64,000 nucleotides of DNA, taken from assembly GCA_965214565.1 (NCBI GenBank), contig OZ243951.1:2728001-2792000 (forward strand), written 5' to 3'. The notes below the pieces were generated by a model. That model searched no databases, was not told the origin of the DNA, and saw only the letters and a program-made list of their open reading frames with translations. The position numbers were made by a program, and so were the translations under genes. The DNA comes from VXYK01 sp965214565 (GTDB taxonomy: Bacteria > Actinomycetota > Acidimicrobiia > Acidimicrobiales > Aldehydirespiratoraceae). Positions 33,580-42,577 of this stretch are shown piece after piece (position 1 is the stretch's first letter; every line of letters begins with the position of its first letter).

Positions 33580-34541
33580 TGCTCGACCTGACCCCTGCTG
33601 AGGAGTCTCCCTTCGAGGGTCTCGACGCGCAGGCATTGGCCGATATCGGACCGCTTCGACGCGGCAAGGTGAGAGACGTCATCGATCTGGGCGACCGACT
33701 GGTGATGGTGACCACGGACCGTGTATCGGCTTTCGACCGGGTCCTCGGAACGGTGCCCTTCAGGGGTCAAATCCTCAACGAACTCTCGGCGTGGTGGTTC
33801 GAGGAGCTCTCCGACATCGTGGCATCGCATGTTGTTGCGGTGCCCGACCCCAACGTCACCGTTGCGCGGGCGTGTCGAACCCTGCCGGTCGAGGTGGTCG
33901 TGAGAGACCGTCTCACCGGTACCACCTCCACCGCTCTGTGGACGCAGTATGACGCAGGACACCGCCAGATATACGGCATGACGTTCGCCGACGGGATGAG
34001 GAAGAACGAACAGCTTCGGTGCCCGATCATCACTCCAACCACCAAAGCCGCCGACGGGGAGCACGACACGCCGATAACCGAGACCGAGATCGTTGCCGAC
34101 GGCTTGGTCGACGGCGGGCGCTGGGAGGAGGTACGGACCGTTGCGCTAGAGATGTTCGAGCGCGGCAGAACCGTCGCGGCGGCCGCCGGTCTGGTCCTAG
34201 TCGACACGAAGTACGAGTTCGGACTCGACATCGATGACCGGCTCACCGTGATCGACGAGGTTCACACCCCCGACAGCTCGCGTTACTGGCGCGCGTCGAG
34301 CCTGCAGGAGCGTCTCGCTGCCGGGCTCGAACCCGAGAACCTCGACAAGGAGGTCATTCGACTCGACTACGTCGCGCGGGGCTACCGTGGCGACGGCGAG
34401 CCCCCTTTACTCGACTCAGCCCTGGCGAGCCGCGTGGCCCACGTCTATGCGGAGACCTTCGAGCTGCTCACCAATGCCCCGCTCTCAGCGGCCGCTTACC
34501 CTGTGGGCCCCCGCGTAGAAGCAGCTATAAGGGCGATCTGA
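33579..34541 (+). CDS. purC: phosphoribosylaminoimidazole-succinocarboxamide synthase
   Basis: 320 residues, the longer SAICAR synthetase form. The start region has RRGKVRDVIDLGDRLVMVTTDRVSAFDRV, and the C-terminal catalytic part has VDTKYEFGLD and IDEVHTPDSSRYW. It condenses CAIR with aspartate. ATG 33579 overlaps the purQ stop by one base; GTG 33576 in a GTGA overlap is equally possible and adds one residue. Confidence 0.95.
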   Translation: MLDLTPAEESPFEGLDAQALADIGPLRRGKVRDVIDLGDRLVMVTTDRVSAFDRVLGTVPFRGQILNELSAWWFEELSDIVASHVVAVPDPNVTVARACRTLPVEVVVRDRLTGTTSTALWTQYDAGHRQIYGMTFADGMRKNEQLRCPIITPTTKAADGEHDTPITETEIVADGLVDGGRWEEVRTVALEMFERGRTVAAAAGLVLVDTKYEFGLDIDDRLTVIDEVHTPDSSRYWRASSLQERLAAGLEPENLDKEVIRLDYVARGYRGDGEPPLLDSALASRVAHVYAETFELLTNAPLSAAAYPVGPRVEAAIRAI

Positions 34542-34611
34542 AGACATCCACCGCGGGAAGGTGCGGTCCTGTCAGGATGGCTCCGTGGGGAAGCAGGCAA
34601 GGATTTGAGGC

Positions 34612-35103
34612 GTGGATTCTGATCCGCTGGTAGGCGTCATCATGGGCAGCGAATCTGACTGGGAGACGATGCGCTGCGCGGCAGATGTGTTGACCGATTT
34701 TGGGGTTCCGCACGAGTGCCGGGTGGTGTCGGCACACCGGACCCCCGAGGACATGAACGAATACTCGGCATCTGCGGAGGTGCGGGGTTTGCAGGCGATA
34801 ATCGCGGGTGCTGGAGGGGCCGCTCACCTGCCGGGAATGGTTGCGTCGCACACGCTGGTTCCGGTCATCGGGGTGCCTATCAAGAGCCGTGCACTCAACG
34901 GAATGGACTCTCTGCTGTCGATCGTGCAGATGCCCGCAGGTGTTCCGGTCGCGACAATGGCGATCGGACCGGCGGGAGCGACCAACGCCGGGCTCTTCGC
35001 GGTGGCGATGCTCGCCGGCGGTGACCGGTCCTTGCTCGACCAGCTGCGCTCGCGACGCGCCGAGCAGGCAGCCCGCGTCCGATCGAGTGAACTAGAGCGG
35101 TGA
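34612..35103 (+). CDS. purE: N5-carboxyaminoimidazole ribonucleotide mutase
   Basis: 163 residues of class I PurE. Motifs: VIMGSESDWETM, RVVSAHRTPEDM, AGAGGAAHLPGM and GVPIKSRALNGMDSLLS. It moves the carboxylate of N5-CAIR to give CAIR, acting after PurK. GTG 34612 is preceded by AAGGA at a spacing of eight. The 70-base gap from purC is the largest in the purine operon and could hold an internal promoter. Confidence 0.95.
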   Translation: MDSDPLVGVIMGSESDWETMRCAADVLTDFGVPHECRVVSAHRTPEDMNEYSASAEVRGLQAIIAGAGGAAHLPGMVASHTLVPVIGVPIKSRALNGMDSLLSIVQMPAGVPVATMAIGPAGATNAGLFAVAMLAGGDRSLLDQLRSRRAEQAARVRSSELER

Positions 35104-36269
35104 CATCGGCACAGACACTCTTGCCAAAGGCGCAGGTGCCGCTCCCGCCCGGGTCCACGGTCGGGGTTGTCGGCGGTGGTCAACTGGGGCGGATGTTGGG
35201 CTATGCGGCCCACCAACACGGATACCGGGTGGCGGTGCTGACCGGCGGAGACAGGGACACCCCAGCGGGCGGGGTTGCCGAAGTCGAGATCGCCGCCAGG
35301 TTCGACGACGAGGCCGCCATTGCGCGTCTGGTGACAGAATCCGACGTGATCACCTGGGAATTCGAGAATGTCGACGTCGGGATCGCCGACGCGGCGAACA
35401 GCGCCGGGGTGGAGGTTCGTCCGAGCGGTGAGATAGTCGCCACAGCCCAAGACCGCCGTGCAGAAAAGGAGGCTCTGACTGCCGCAGGTGTTGCGGTGGC
35501 CCCCTGGCGCTCCGCAGAAAGCGAGTCGGAGCTCGTGTCCGCTGTTCATGAGCTCGGGTTTCCGGTCATCGCCAAAGCCGCACGCTTCGGCTACGACGGC
35601 AAGGGACAGGCTCGGATCGAGCGGAGCACCGAGATAGCGGACGTTTGGCGGCGATTGGGCACTCAACGAGTGGTGGTCGAGTCGGTTGTGGCGTTCGAGA
35701 GAGAGCTGTCGGTGATTGTGGCACGCTCCCATAATGGGGAGATCGCAGACCATGGCGTAATGGAGAACCATCACGTCGACCACATCCTCGACAGCACCAT
35801 CACTGCGGCGCGCCTCAACCCAGGGCGTTTCGACGAGGCCACCACCATTGCGGCGCGGATCGCCAACGAGTGGGGACTGGTCGGTGTGTTGTGCGTCGAG
35901 ATGTTCGACGCTGCTGACGGATTGGTCGTCAACGAGGTGGCGCCGCGCCCGCACAACTCCGGGCACTGCACTATTGAGGCGTCACCAACCAGCCAGTTCG
36001 AGCAGCAACTCCGCGCCGTGGTTGGAATGCCGCTGGGCGACGGGCGTTGCCGACCCGCCGCGATGGTGCAACTTCTCGGTGACCTTTTCGCAGAAGGCGC
36101 CCCCGACTGGTCGCCGGTCTTTGCGCAGAGCGGAGTGCACCTTCACCTTTACGGCAAACGCGAAGCTCGAAAGGGTCGAAAGATGGGCCATCTGACCGCT
36201 GTGGGCGACGACCCGTACGTCCTGTTGGATAGAGTGAGCGCCTTGCGGCAGGCTCTGCGCGACCGGTGA
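35100..36269 (+). CDS. purK: N5-carboxyaminoimidazole ribonucleotide synthase
   Basis: 389 residues of the ATP-grasp fold. The N-terminal AIR-binding domain has GVVGGGQLGRMLGYAAHQ, the ATP-grasp part has PVIAKAARFGYDGKGQ and ELSVIVARS, and the metal site is NEVAPRPHNSGHCTIEA. It carboxylates AIR using ATP and bicarbonate. GTG 35100 overlaps purE by GTGA. Confidence 0.95.
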   Translation: MTSAQTLLPKAQVPLPPGSTVGVVGGGQLGRMLGYAAHQHGYRVAVLTGGDRDTPAGGVAEVEIAARFDDEAAIARLVTESDVITWEFENVDVGIADAANSAGVEVRPSGEIVATAQDRRAEKEALTAAGVAVAPWRSAESESELVSAVHELGFPVIAKAARFGYDGKGQARIERSTEIADVWRRLGTQRVVVESVVAFERELSVIVARSHNGEIADHGVMENHHVDHILDSTITAARLNPGRFDEATTIAARIANEWGLVGVLCVEMFDAADGLVVNEVAPRPHNSGHCTIEASPTSQFEQQLRAVVGMPLGDGRCRPAAMVQLLGDLFAEGAPDWSPVFAQSGVHLHLYGKREARKGRKMGHLTAVGDDPYVLLDRVSALRQALRDR

Positions 36270-37699
36270 TTTCTGTGTTGAGCGGAGCTGACGACCTTCA
36301 CGAGGAGTGCGGCGTGGTCGGGATCCACGCGGCAGGCTCCGACGCAGCGAGGTTGGCGTTCTTCGCGCTCCACACGCTTCAGCACCGCGGTCAGGAGGCT
36401 GCCGGGATCGCCACCACCAGAGACGGCGTGGCCCACATGCACAAGGGACTGGGACTCGTCGCCAGCGTCTTCAATGAGGAGAATCTGGCGACCCTTCGGG
36501 GCGACCTGGCCATTGGCCATACCCGTTATTCGACCACCGGCGGATCGGGGCTGCGCAACGCCCAACCTCAACTGATTGAGACCCTCGACGGCCCACTCGG
36601 CTTGGCACACAACGGCAACCTCGTCAATGCGCACATGCTGCGCCGTGAACTGCTGGAGCGGGGAGTCGGACTGCAGACGTCGAGCGACACCGAGGTCATG
36701 GTCCACCTGCTCACCGGCGCGTCCGGAGACTGGATGGAGCGGATCCAGACTCTCATGTCGCGTGTCGAGGGTGCCTATGCGCTCACGATCCTGACCCGTG
36801 ACGCCGTTTACGGCGTGCGCGACCCGTGGGGGTTGAGGCCGCTGGTCATTGGGGCTGTCGACGGTGGCCATGTACTCGCGTCGGAGACTTGCGTCTTCTC
36901 AACCATCGGCGCCGAGTTCGTACGCGAGGTAGAGCCCGGTGAAGTTGTCCGACTGAGCGACTCAGGTCTTTCTGCACGGCAGGGGGTGTCTGCCAAGAAC
37001 CGGGCATTGTGCACCTTCGAACAGATCTACTTCTCTCGACCCGATTCGATCTGCGACGGCAACCTGGTGCACTCAACGAGGCAACGGCTGGGTCGTGAAC
37101 TGGCCTCAGAAGCGCCGGTCGACGCCGACCTGGTGGTGTCGGTCCCAGACTCGGGCACACCGCACGCAGTCGGGTTCGCTCAACAGACGGGGATCCCCTA
37201 CACCGAGGGACTCATCAAGAACCGTTATGTGGGACGTACCTTCATCGAGCCGACACAGCAGCTTCGAGCGGCCCGCGTGGCGATGAAGTTCAATCCTCTG
37301 GCCGAGAACGTGGCCGACAAGCGAGTGGTCCTGGTTGACGACTCGATCGTACGCGGCACCACATCGGGCCCGTTGGTCAAGATGCTGCGCAACGCTGGAG
37401 CGCTCGAAGTGCACCTCCGTGTTGCGTGCCCGGCGATCGTCAGCCCCTGTTACATGGGTGTCGACATGGCCAGCAAGGATGAACTGATTGCCGCGCATCG
37501 ATCAGTCGAGGAGATTTGCGATCACATCGGAGCGGACTCGCTGGCATTCTTGTCTATTGGGGCGATGATGCGTGCCCTCGGCTCGGACAACGGCTACTGC
37601 AACGCTTGCTTCACCGGGATCTATCCGTTCGAGTCGATGCGCTTCGTGCAGCTCAGCTTGAATCCCAAAGAAGAGTTCTCATCGGTCTGGAGCGATTAG
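36266..37699 (+). CDS. purF: amidophosphoribosyltransferase
   Basis: 477 residues. The N-terminal Ntn glutaminase would be exposed by removing a 14-residue propeptide before C15 in EECGVVGI, followed by LQHRGQEAAGI and GHTRYSTTG. The phosphoribosyltransferase part has the PRPP loop VVLVDDSIVRGTTS. The C-terminal GYCNACFTGIYPF matches Cys positions that hold the [4Fe-4S] cluster in Bacillus-type PurF. It commits PRPP to purine synthesis. GTG 36266 overlaps purK by four bases. Confidence 0.96.
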   Translation: MISVLSGADDLHEECGVVGIHAAGSDAARLAFFALHTLQHRGQEAAGIATTRDGVAHMHKGLGLVASVFNEENLATLRGDLAIGHTRYSTTGGSGLRNAQPQLIETLDGPLGLAHNGNLVNAHMLRRELLERGVGLQTSSDTEVMVHLLTGASGDWMERIQTLMSRVEGAYALTILTRDAVYGVRDPWGLRPLVIGAVDGGHVLASETCVFSTIGAEFVREVEPGEVVRLSDSGLSARQGVSAKNRALCTFEQIYFSRPDSICDGNLVHSTRQRLGRELASEAPVDADLVVSVPDSGTPHAVGFAQQTGIPYTEGLIKNRYVGRTFIEPTQQLRAARVAMKFNPLAENVADKRVVLVDDSIVRGTTSGPLVKMLRNAGALEVHLRVACPAIVSPCYMGVDMASKDELIAAHRSVEEICDHIGADSLAFLSIGAMMRALGSDNGYCNACFTGIYPFESMRFVQLSLNPKEEFSSVWSD

Positions 37700-37704
37700 C
37701 AGAC

Positions 37705-38982
37705 ATGTCGGCGAGGCTGTTGGTTGTCGGCGGCGGTGGCCGCGAACACGCCATTGCCGCGACCTTGGCCAAATCCCCCCGGGTCGCTGAGGTGGTTGTC
37801 GCGCCGGGCAATGCCGGGACGGCGACGGAGCACAAATGCCGGAATGTGGATCTGGCCCCGACCGAGCTGTCACCGATAGTGGAGTTCGCCCTGGCCGAAA
37901 GTGTCGACATGGTCGTGGTCGGTCCCGAGGACCCCTTGGTTGCGGGACTCGTTGATGTGTTGAATGAAGCGGGCGTGGCAGCCTTCGGTCCGAGCGCGGC
38001 GGCCGCCGCGCTGGAGGGCTCCAAATCGCACTGCAAGGAGTTTTTGCTCGACAACGGAATTCCCACAGCCGACGCGGCGGCGTTTGACGACGCTGCGGCC
38101 GCGCTCGAACATCTTGAGGGCATGGCGGCTGTGCCGGTCGTCAAGGCCACCGGTCTTGCCGCCGGGAAGGGGGTGATCGTCGCGGAGACCACCGCCGAAG
38201 CGGCCGATGCGATCACCTCGATGCTGGTTGAGGACCGCTTCGGGGAAGCGGGTCACGAGATTCTGCTCGAAGAACGCCTGGTCGGCACGGAGGTGTCGGT
38301 CCTGGCCTTCTGTGACGGCAGAGACTTCCGGGTCATGCCCCCCGCCCAGGACCACAAGCGCCTGCTGGCTGGCGACCACGGACCCAACACCGGCGGAATG
38401 GGAGCATTTCATCCTTCGCCGATCGCTGACGAGGCGTTGATTGAGCAGGTCGGCAGGGAGGTCCTGGCACCGACTCTGGCTGGGTTGGCACGCCAGGGTC
38501 GGCCGTACCGGGGCGTGCTCTATGCGGGCATGATGCTCACAGAGTCGGGGCCGAAAGTCATCGAGTTCAACTGCCGATTCGGTGATCCTGAGACTCAGGT
38601 TGTTCTGCCTCTGCTCGAATCGGACCTGTATGAGATATTCGAGGCGTGCTGTGCGGGGGACCTGTCAGCCACCGACATCGTTTGGAGCGATAGCGCCGCG
38701 GTGACCGTTGTGATGGCATCGCAGGGTTACCCGGTGCGAAGCAGCGCCCCGGTTGCGATCGAGGGCCTCGAAGCCGCGGCCGCGAGCGGCTGCAAGGTGT
38801 TCCACGCCGGTACTGCCGTGCGTGAGGGACAGCCTCACACCGCGGGAGGAAGGGTGCTGGCGGTGACAGCTCTTGCACCCGAACTGAGCGAAGCGTCGAC
38901 GGCTGCCTACAAAGGAGTTGCTGCGGTCTCGTTCTCGGGTTCCCAGTTCCGTCCCGATATCGGCGGTGGGGTCGGGATGTGA
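37705..38982 (+). CDS. purD: phosphoribosylamine--glycine ligase
   Basis: 425 residues of the ATP-grasp superfamily. It begins RLLVVGGGGREHAIA, has EGSKSHCKEFL and VVKATGLAAGKGV in the ATP-binding domain, and VMPPAQDHKRLLAGDHGPNTGGMGA and FNCRFGDPETQ in the catalytic part. It makes GAR from phosphoribosylamine. The frame is open from 37516, but ATG 37705, five bases after purF, gives the normal N-terminus. Confidence 0.96.
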   Translation: MSARLLVVGGGGREHAIAATLAKSPRVAEVVVAPGNAGTATEHKCRNVDLAPTELSPIVEFALAESVDMVVVGPEDPLVAGLVDVLNEAGVAAFGPSAAAAALEGSKSHCKEFLLDNGIPTADAAAFDDAAAALEHLEGMAAVPVVKATGLAAGKGVIVAETTAEAADAITSMLVEDRFGEAGHEILLEERLVGTEVSVLAFCDGRDFRVMPPAQDHKRLLAGDHGPNTGGMGAFHPSPIADEALIEQVGREVLAPTLAGLARQGRPYRGVLYAGMMLTESGPKVIEFNCRFGDPETQVVLPLLESDLYEIFEACCAGDLSATDIVWSDSAAVTVVMASQGYPVRSSAPVAIEGLEAAAASGCKVFHAGTAVREGQPHTAGGRVLAVTALAPELSEASTAAYKGVAAVSFSGSQFRPDIGGGVGM

Positions 38983-39977
38983 AGAGTTACCGCGAGGCCG
39001 GGGTGGACATCGACGCCGGAAACCGGACCGTCGAGTTGTTGGCCGAGGCGGTGTCCTCCACTGCGACCCCGGCGGTGCTCTCGGAGCTCGGAGCGTTCGG
39101 CGGACTGTTCGCGGCCGATGAGCTTGGACCGGGAAAGGTGTTGGTGGCTTCCACCGACGGCGTGGGTACCAAGGTTGAACTGGCGGCGCGTCACCAGCGC
39201 TTCAAGGGCTTGGGCGTCGACCTCGTGAATCATTGCGTCAACGACATCCTGGTCCAGGGTGCGCGCCCGCTCTTCTTCCTCGATTACATTGCCACGGCTT
39301 CTTTGGTGCCTGAGATCGTGCTCGAGATCGTCACCGGGATGAGCGAAGCCTGCAGGGCAGTGGAGTGTGCGCTGCTGGGCGGCGAGACCGCGGAGATGCC
39401 CGGCGTCTATATGCCGGGTGCGACAGACGTCGCCGGCACGATCGTCGGGGTGGCCGACCGCGGCGCTCTGTGGCCGCAGACCGAGCAGCTCAGTGCCGGT
39501 GACCTGCTGGTGGGACTGGCCAGTGACAGCCCCCACACCAACGGTTATTCGCTGATTCGCCTCCTGCTTGAACAGCACGAGCCCGAGGCGGAGATGCTCG
39601 AGTTCTTGTTGACTCCCCATCGTTGCTACCTCCGCGACATTGAATTCCTGCAGGGTGAGGGGGTTCGCCCCAAGGCGCTGGCCCACATAACCGGCGGGGG
39701 AGTGATCGAGAACCTCCCCCGGGTCCTGCCCGACGAACTGAGCGCTCGGGTCGACCTCGGCGCGTGGCAGGTGCCGAGGGCGTTCCGCACCTTGGTGCAG
39801 TGGGCGGAACTTGCCGATGATGAGGCTTTTCGAGTCTGGAACATGGGAATCGGCATGGTCGTGGTCGTTGATCGGGCGCAGCAGCGCCAGATCGACGAAC
39901 TCGGTCTGGTCACTGTCGGGCATCTGGTCGCCTCCGAGGGCTCCGAGCGGGTACGCCTTGACGGAGATTGGCGTTGA
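38979..39977 (+). CDS. purM: phosphoribosylformylglycinamidine cyclo-ligase
   Basis: 332 residues of the PurM/PurL superfamily. It begins KSYREAGVDIDAGN, with VLVASTDGVGTKVELA, DLVNHCVNDILVQGARPLFFLDY, LLGGETAEMPG and SDSPHTNGYSLIR, the AIR synthetase signature run. It closes FGAM to AIR. GTG 38979 overlaps purD by GTGA. Confidence 0.96.
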   Translation: MKSYREAGVDIDAGNRTVELLAEAVSSTATPAVLSELGAFGGLFAADELGPGKVLVASTDGVGTKVELAARHQRFKGLGVDLVNHCVNDILVQGARPLFFLDYIATASLVPEIVLEIVTGMSEACRAVECALLGGETAEMPGVYMPGATDVAGTIVGVADRGALWPQTEQLSAGDLLVGLASDSPHTNGYSLIRLLLEQHEPEAEMLEFLLTPHRCYLRDIEFLQGEGVRPKALAHITGGGVIENLPRVLPDELSARVDLGAWQVPRAFRTLVQWAELADDEAFRVWNMGIGMVVVVDRAQQRQIDELGLVTVGHLVASEGSERVRLDGDWR

Positions 39978-40585
39978 CACGACGCATCGTGGTCCTCGCG
40001 TCGGGCGCCGGGTCGAATCTGCAGGCATTGATCGACGCGGTCGACGACGGGCGCCTCGACGCACAGATCGTCGCGGTCATCGTGAACCGACGCAGCGCGT
40101 TCGCGAAAGAGCGGGCCGCATCAAACAATATCGCTACAGAGTTCTTCGGTTTGCGGCCCTACTTGGACGACCATGACGACCCCTTGGAAGCGCGTCGTCG
40201 TTACGACGCAGATCTGGCGGAAACGGTTCTGGGCCACCGCCCCGACCTGGTTGTGCTCGCCGGCTGGATGCATCTGTTCACCATGGGTTTCCTGAGTTCC
40301 TTCGGCGGTCGGGTCATCAACCTGCACCCGGCGCTTCCGGGTGAGTTCCCCGGCCCGAACGCGATCGACGATGCCTGGAATGCGCACCTCACCGATGGTC
40401 TCGACCGCACCGGAGTGATGGTTCATCTGGTGCCTGACGAGGGTGTCGACAACGGGCCGGTACTGGCAACCGAGGTAGTGCCGATTGCGCTCGACGACGA
40501 CCGCGAGCGTCTCGAAGCCCGGATCCACGCCGTTGAACACGATCTTCTCGTCCGTGCGGTCGCCGACTTTCTGGAGGGGCTGTGA
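39974..40585 (+). CDS. purN: phosphoribosylglycinamide formyltransferase (10-formyl-THF dependent)
   Basis: About 203 residues. Catalytic residues of the formyltransferase fold are N116 and H118 in INLHPALPGEFPG and D159 in DEGVDNGPV; the N-terminus has VVLASGAGSNLQALIDA. TTG 39974 is chosen because it overlaps purM by TTGA, like the GTGA overlaps in the rest of the operon; TTG 39968 is the alternative. Confidence 0.94.
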   Translation: MTRRIVVLASGAGSNLQALIDAVDDGRLDAQIVAVIVNRRSAFAKERAASNNIATEFFGLRPYLDDHDDPLEARRRYDADLAETVLGHRPDLVVLAGWMHLFTMGFLSSFGGRVINLHPALPGEFPGPNAIDDAWNAHLTDGLDRTGVMVHLVPDEGVDNGPVLATEVVPIALDDDRERLEARIHAVEHDLLVRAVADFLEGL

Positions 40586-41490
40586 ACGCCCCGCCTGAGC
40601 CCTCGGAGCGTGCCGGTCTGGCGATGTGGCTGGCCGGGGCGCGTCCGCGCACGCTCGTCGCAGCGATCGTGCCGGTGGCTGTCGGGGCGGCAGTGGCGGT
40701 GGGGCACAGCGACGACACACAATGGTGGCGCGCGGGCACAGCACTGATTGTCGCTCTGGCGCTGCAGGTGGGGGTCAACTTCGCCAACGACTACTCCGAC
40801 GGGATCCGCGGCACCGACGGCAGCAGCCGAATCGGGCCGGTGCGGTTGGTCGGCTCCGGATCTGTGAGCCCCGCGCTCGTGAAGCGGGCTGCTCTGGGGG
40901 CATTCGCTACAGCAGGATTGTTCGGCTTGCTGTTGGCGCTGGTCGTCGGTCCCGAACTGCTCGTCGTCGGTGTTCTCTGCGTGGCCGCGGCATGGACCTA
41001 CACCGGCGGGCCCCGCCCCTACGGCTACCGGGCCCTTGGCGAGGTGTCGGTGTTCGTGTTCTTCGGGCTGGTGGCGACCATGGGCACGAGCTACGTGCTG
41101 ACCGATAACATCGACGGACTGGCGGCGAGTTCCTCGGTGGTGGTCGGACTGTGGGCCACTGCGTTGTTGGTGATCAACAATCTCCGCGACATTCCCGGCG
41201 ACAGTGCCTCCGGCAAGATCACCCTGGCGGTTCGGCTCGGAGATGCTCGTACCCGCCACCTCTTCACAGCCATGCAGGCCGCGGCGATGTTGATCGCGGT
41301 GTTGATAACCGTGTTGACGGGCCGGTTCGCAGTGGCCGCTCTGGTTGGTCTTCCGTTCGCGGTTCACGCAGTCGGCTCGGTTCGCCGCAAAGCGACGGGG
41401 TCGGAGCTCATCGCGGTGTTGGCCGCCACCGGTCGGGTTCAGCTCATTGCCGGCTTGGCCATGGCACTGGGAATCGCCCTGACCGGTTAA
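40582..41490 (+). CDS. menA: 1,4-dihydroxy-2-naphthoate polyprenyltransferase
   Basis: 302 residues, about eight membrane segments. The two Asp-rich motifs of UbiA-type prenyltransferases are NFANDYSDGIRGTD and NNLRDIPGDSASGK. MenA attaches the polyprenyl chain to DHNA in menaquinone synthesis. It is translationally coupled to purN (GTGA) as the last gene of the purine operon; menG lies just beyond on the other strand. Confidence 0.93.
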   Translation: MNAPPEPSERAGLAMWLAGARPRTLVAAIVPVAVGAAVAVGHSDDTQWWRAGTALIVALALQVGVNFANDYSDGIRGTDGSSRIGPVRLVGSGSVSPALVKRAALGAFATAGLFGLLLALVVGPELLVVGVLCVAAAWTYTGGPRPYGYRALGEVSVFVFFGLVATMGTSYVLTDNIDGLAASSSVVVGLWATALLVINNLRDIPGDSASGKITLAVRLGDARTRHLFTAMQAAAMLIAVLITVLTGRFAVAALVGLPFAVHAVGSVRRKATGSELIAVLAATGRVQLIAGLAMALGIALTG

Positions 41491-41499
41491 ACGCCCCGC

Positions 41500-41868
41500 C
41501 TACTCGCTCGGCGTCTGAGCGGCTCGCTGGTTGAGTTCGATCTGGTTGCCGGCGGGGTCACAGAAGAAGGCTTGACGACAGACGCCTGCAATGTCGATGA
41601 TGGCGCTGACATCGACGCCTCCGGCACCCAACTCGGCCGCGGCCGCTTCGATGTCGTCAACCTTGAGCGCGAAGTGGGGTCCCGGAGTCGATGGCACTGG
41701 AAGTTCGACCAGATGGAGTTCTTGGGGTCCCATCTGCAACCAACAGCCTCCGATCCCCAGATCTGGCCGGTCGATCGGCTCGAAGCCCAAGACGTCGACA
41801 TAGAACGAGCGGTTCGTCTCCACATCGTCGACATTGATCGAAACGTGGTGCACACCGTGATGACGCAT
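41500..41868 (-). CDS. VOC (glyoxalase/dioxygenase) superfamily protein
   Basis: 122 residues with two beta-alpha-beta-beta-beta modules. It begins GVHHVSINVDDVETNRSFYVDVLGF and ends with FFCDPAGNQIELNQ, which carry the usual metal-ligand His and Glu positions. It lies nine bases after menG and converges with menA. The substrate is unknown. Confidence 0.85.
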   Translation of the reverse strand: MRHHGVHHVSINVDDVETNRSFYVDVLGFEPIDRPDLGIGGCWLQMGPQELHLVELPVPSTPGPHFALKVDDIEAAAAELGAGGVDVSAIIDIAGVCRQAFFCDPAGNQIELNQRAAQTPSE

Positions 41869-41877
41869 GTGTGGACT

Positions 41878-42570
41878 CTAGCCCCCGCGGGTCGCGGTGA
41901 TCAGATGGGCGCCGACGAAGACGCGCCTCTCGATGTCGGCGAATCCCGCAGCGTACAGTTGCCCTCTGAGGTCGGGCCACGCCGGCATGTAGGCCAGCGA
42001 CCTCGGCAGGTAGGTGTATGCCGCTCGATCGGAGAGCAGCGCACCGATGCGCGGAACGATCTTCTGGAAGTAGGTCCGATGACCCCGGCGCAGCACTGAG
42101 TTCTCGGGCTCGGCAGCGTCGAGCAGAGAGATCCTTCCGCCGTGGCGGATCACCCGCGACAACTCGGCAAAGAAACCGGGCAGTTCGACGAGGTTGCGCA
42201 ACGCGAACCCGCATACGGCTCCGTCGACGGCACCATCGGAGATCGGCAGGGCCAGCACATCACCCTGCAACAGCGGCGCTTGGGTGCGAGCGGCTGCCAG
42301 CATGCCCATCGAGAGGTCGATTCCGATCGGCACCATGCCGACCCGAGATGTCTCGCGACAGAAGTCGCCCGTGCCGCAGGCCAGATCGAGAACGACTGAT
42401 CCGGCATTGAGATCCAGAGCAGAGACGGCCCTGCGTCGCCAACGCACATCGAGGCCGAAGGTGATCACCCGGTTGACCAGGTCGTATCGCCCGGCGATGC
42501 TGTCGAAGAGCGACCGGACTGCGTCGCGCTTCTCGTCGCCCTCGGGCAGGTTCTCGGGGTCGATCGTCAC
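41878..42570 (-). CDS. menG: demethylmenaquinone methyltransferase (UbiE/MenG family)
   Basis: About 230 residues. KRDAVRSLFDSIAGRYDLVNRVITFGLD is the UbiE N-terminal signature, VLDLACGTGDF is the AdoMet loop, and VCGFALRNL and SLLDAAEPEN follow. It methylates demethylmenaquinone as the last step of MK synthesis, fitting with adjacent menA. GTG 42570 lies seven bases after the mshD stop; an upstream ATG frame would overlap mshD. Confidence 0.92.
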   Translation of the reverse strand: MTIDPENLPEGDEKRDAVRSLFDSIAGRYDLVNRVITFGLDVRWRRRAVSALDLNAGSVVLDLACGTGDFCRETSRVGMVPIGIDLSMGMLAAARTQAPLLQGDVLALPISDGAVDGAVCGFALRNLVELPGFFAELSRVIRHGGRISLLDAAEPENSVLRRGHRTYFQKIVPRIGALLSDRAAYTYLPRSLAYMPAWPDLRGQLYAAGFADIERRVFVGAHLITATRGG

Positions 42571-42577
42571 AACAGCG

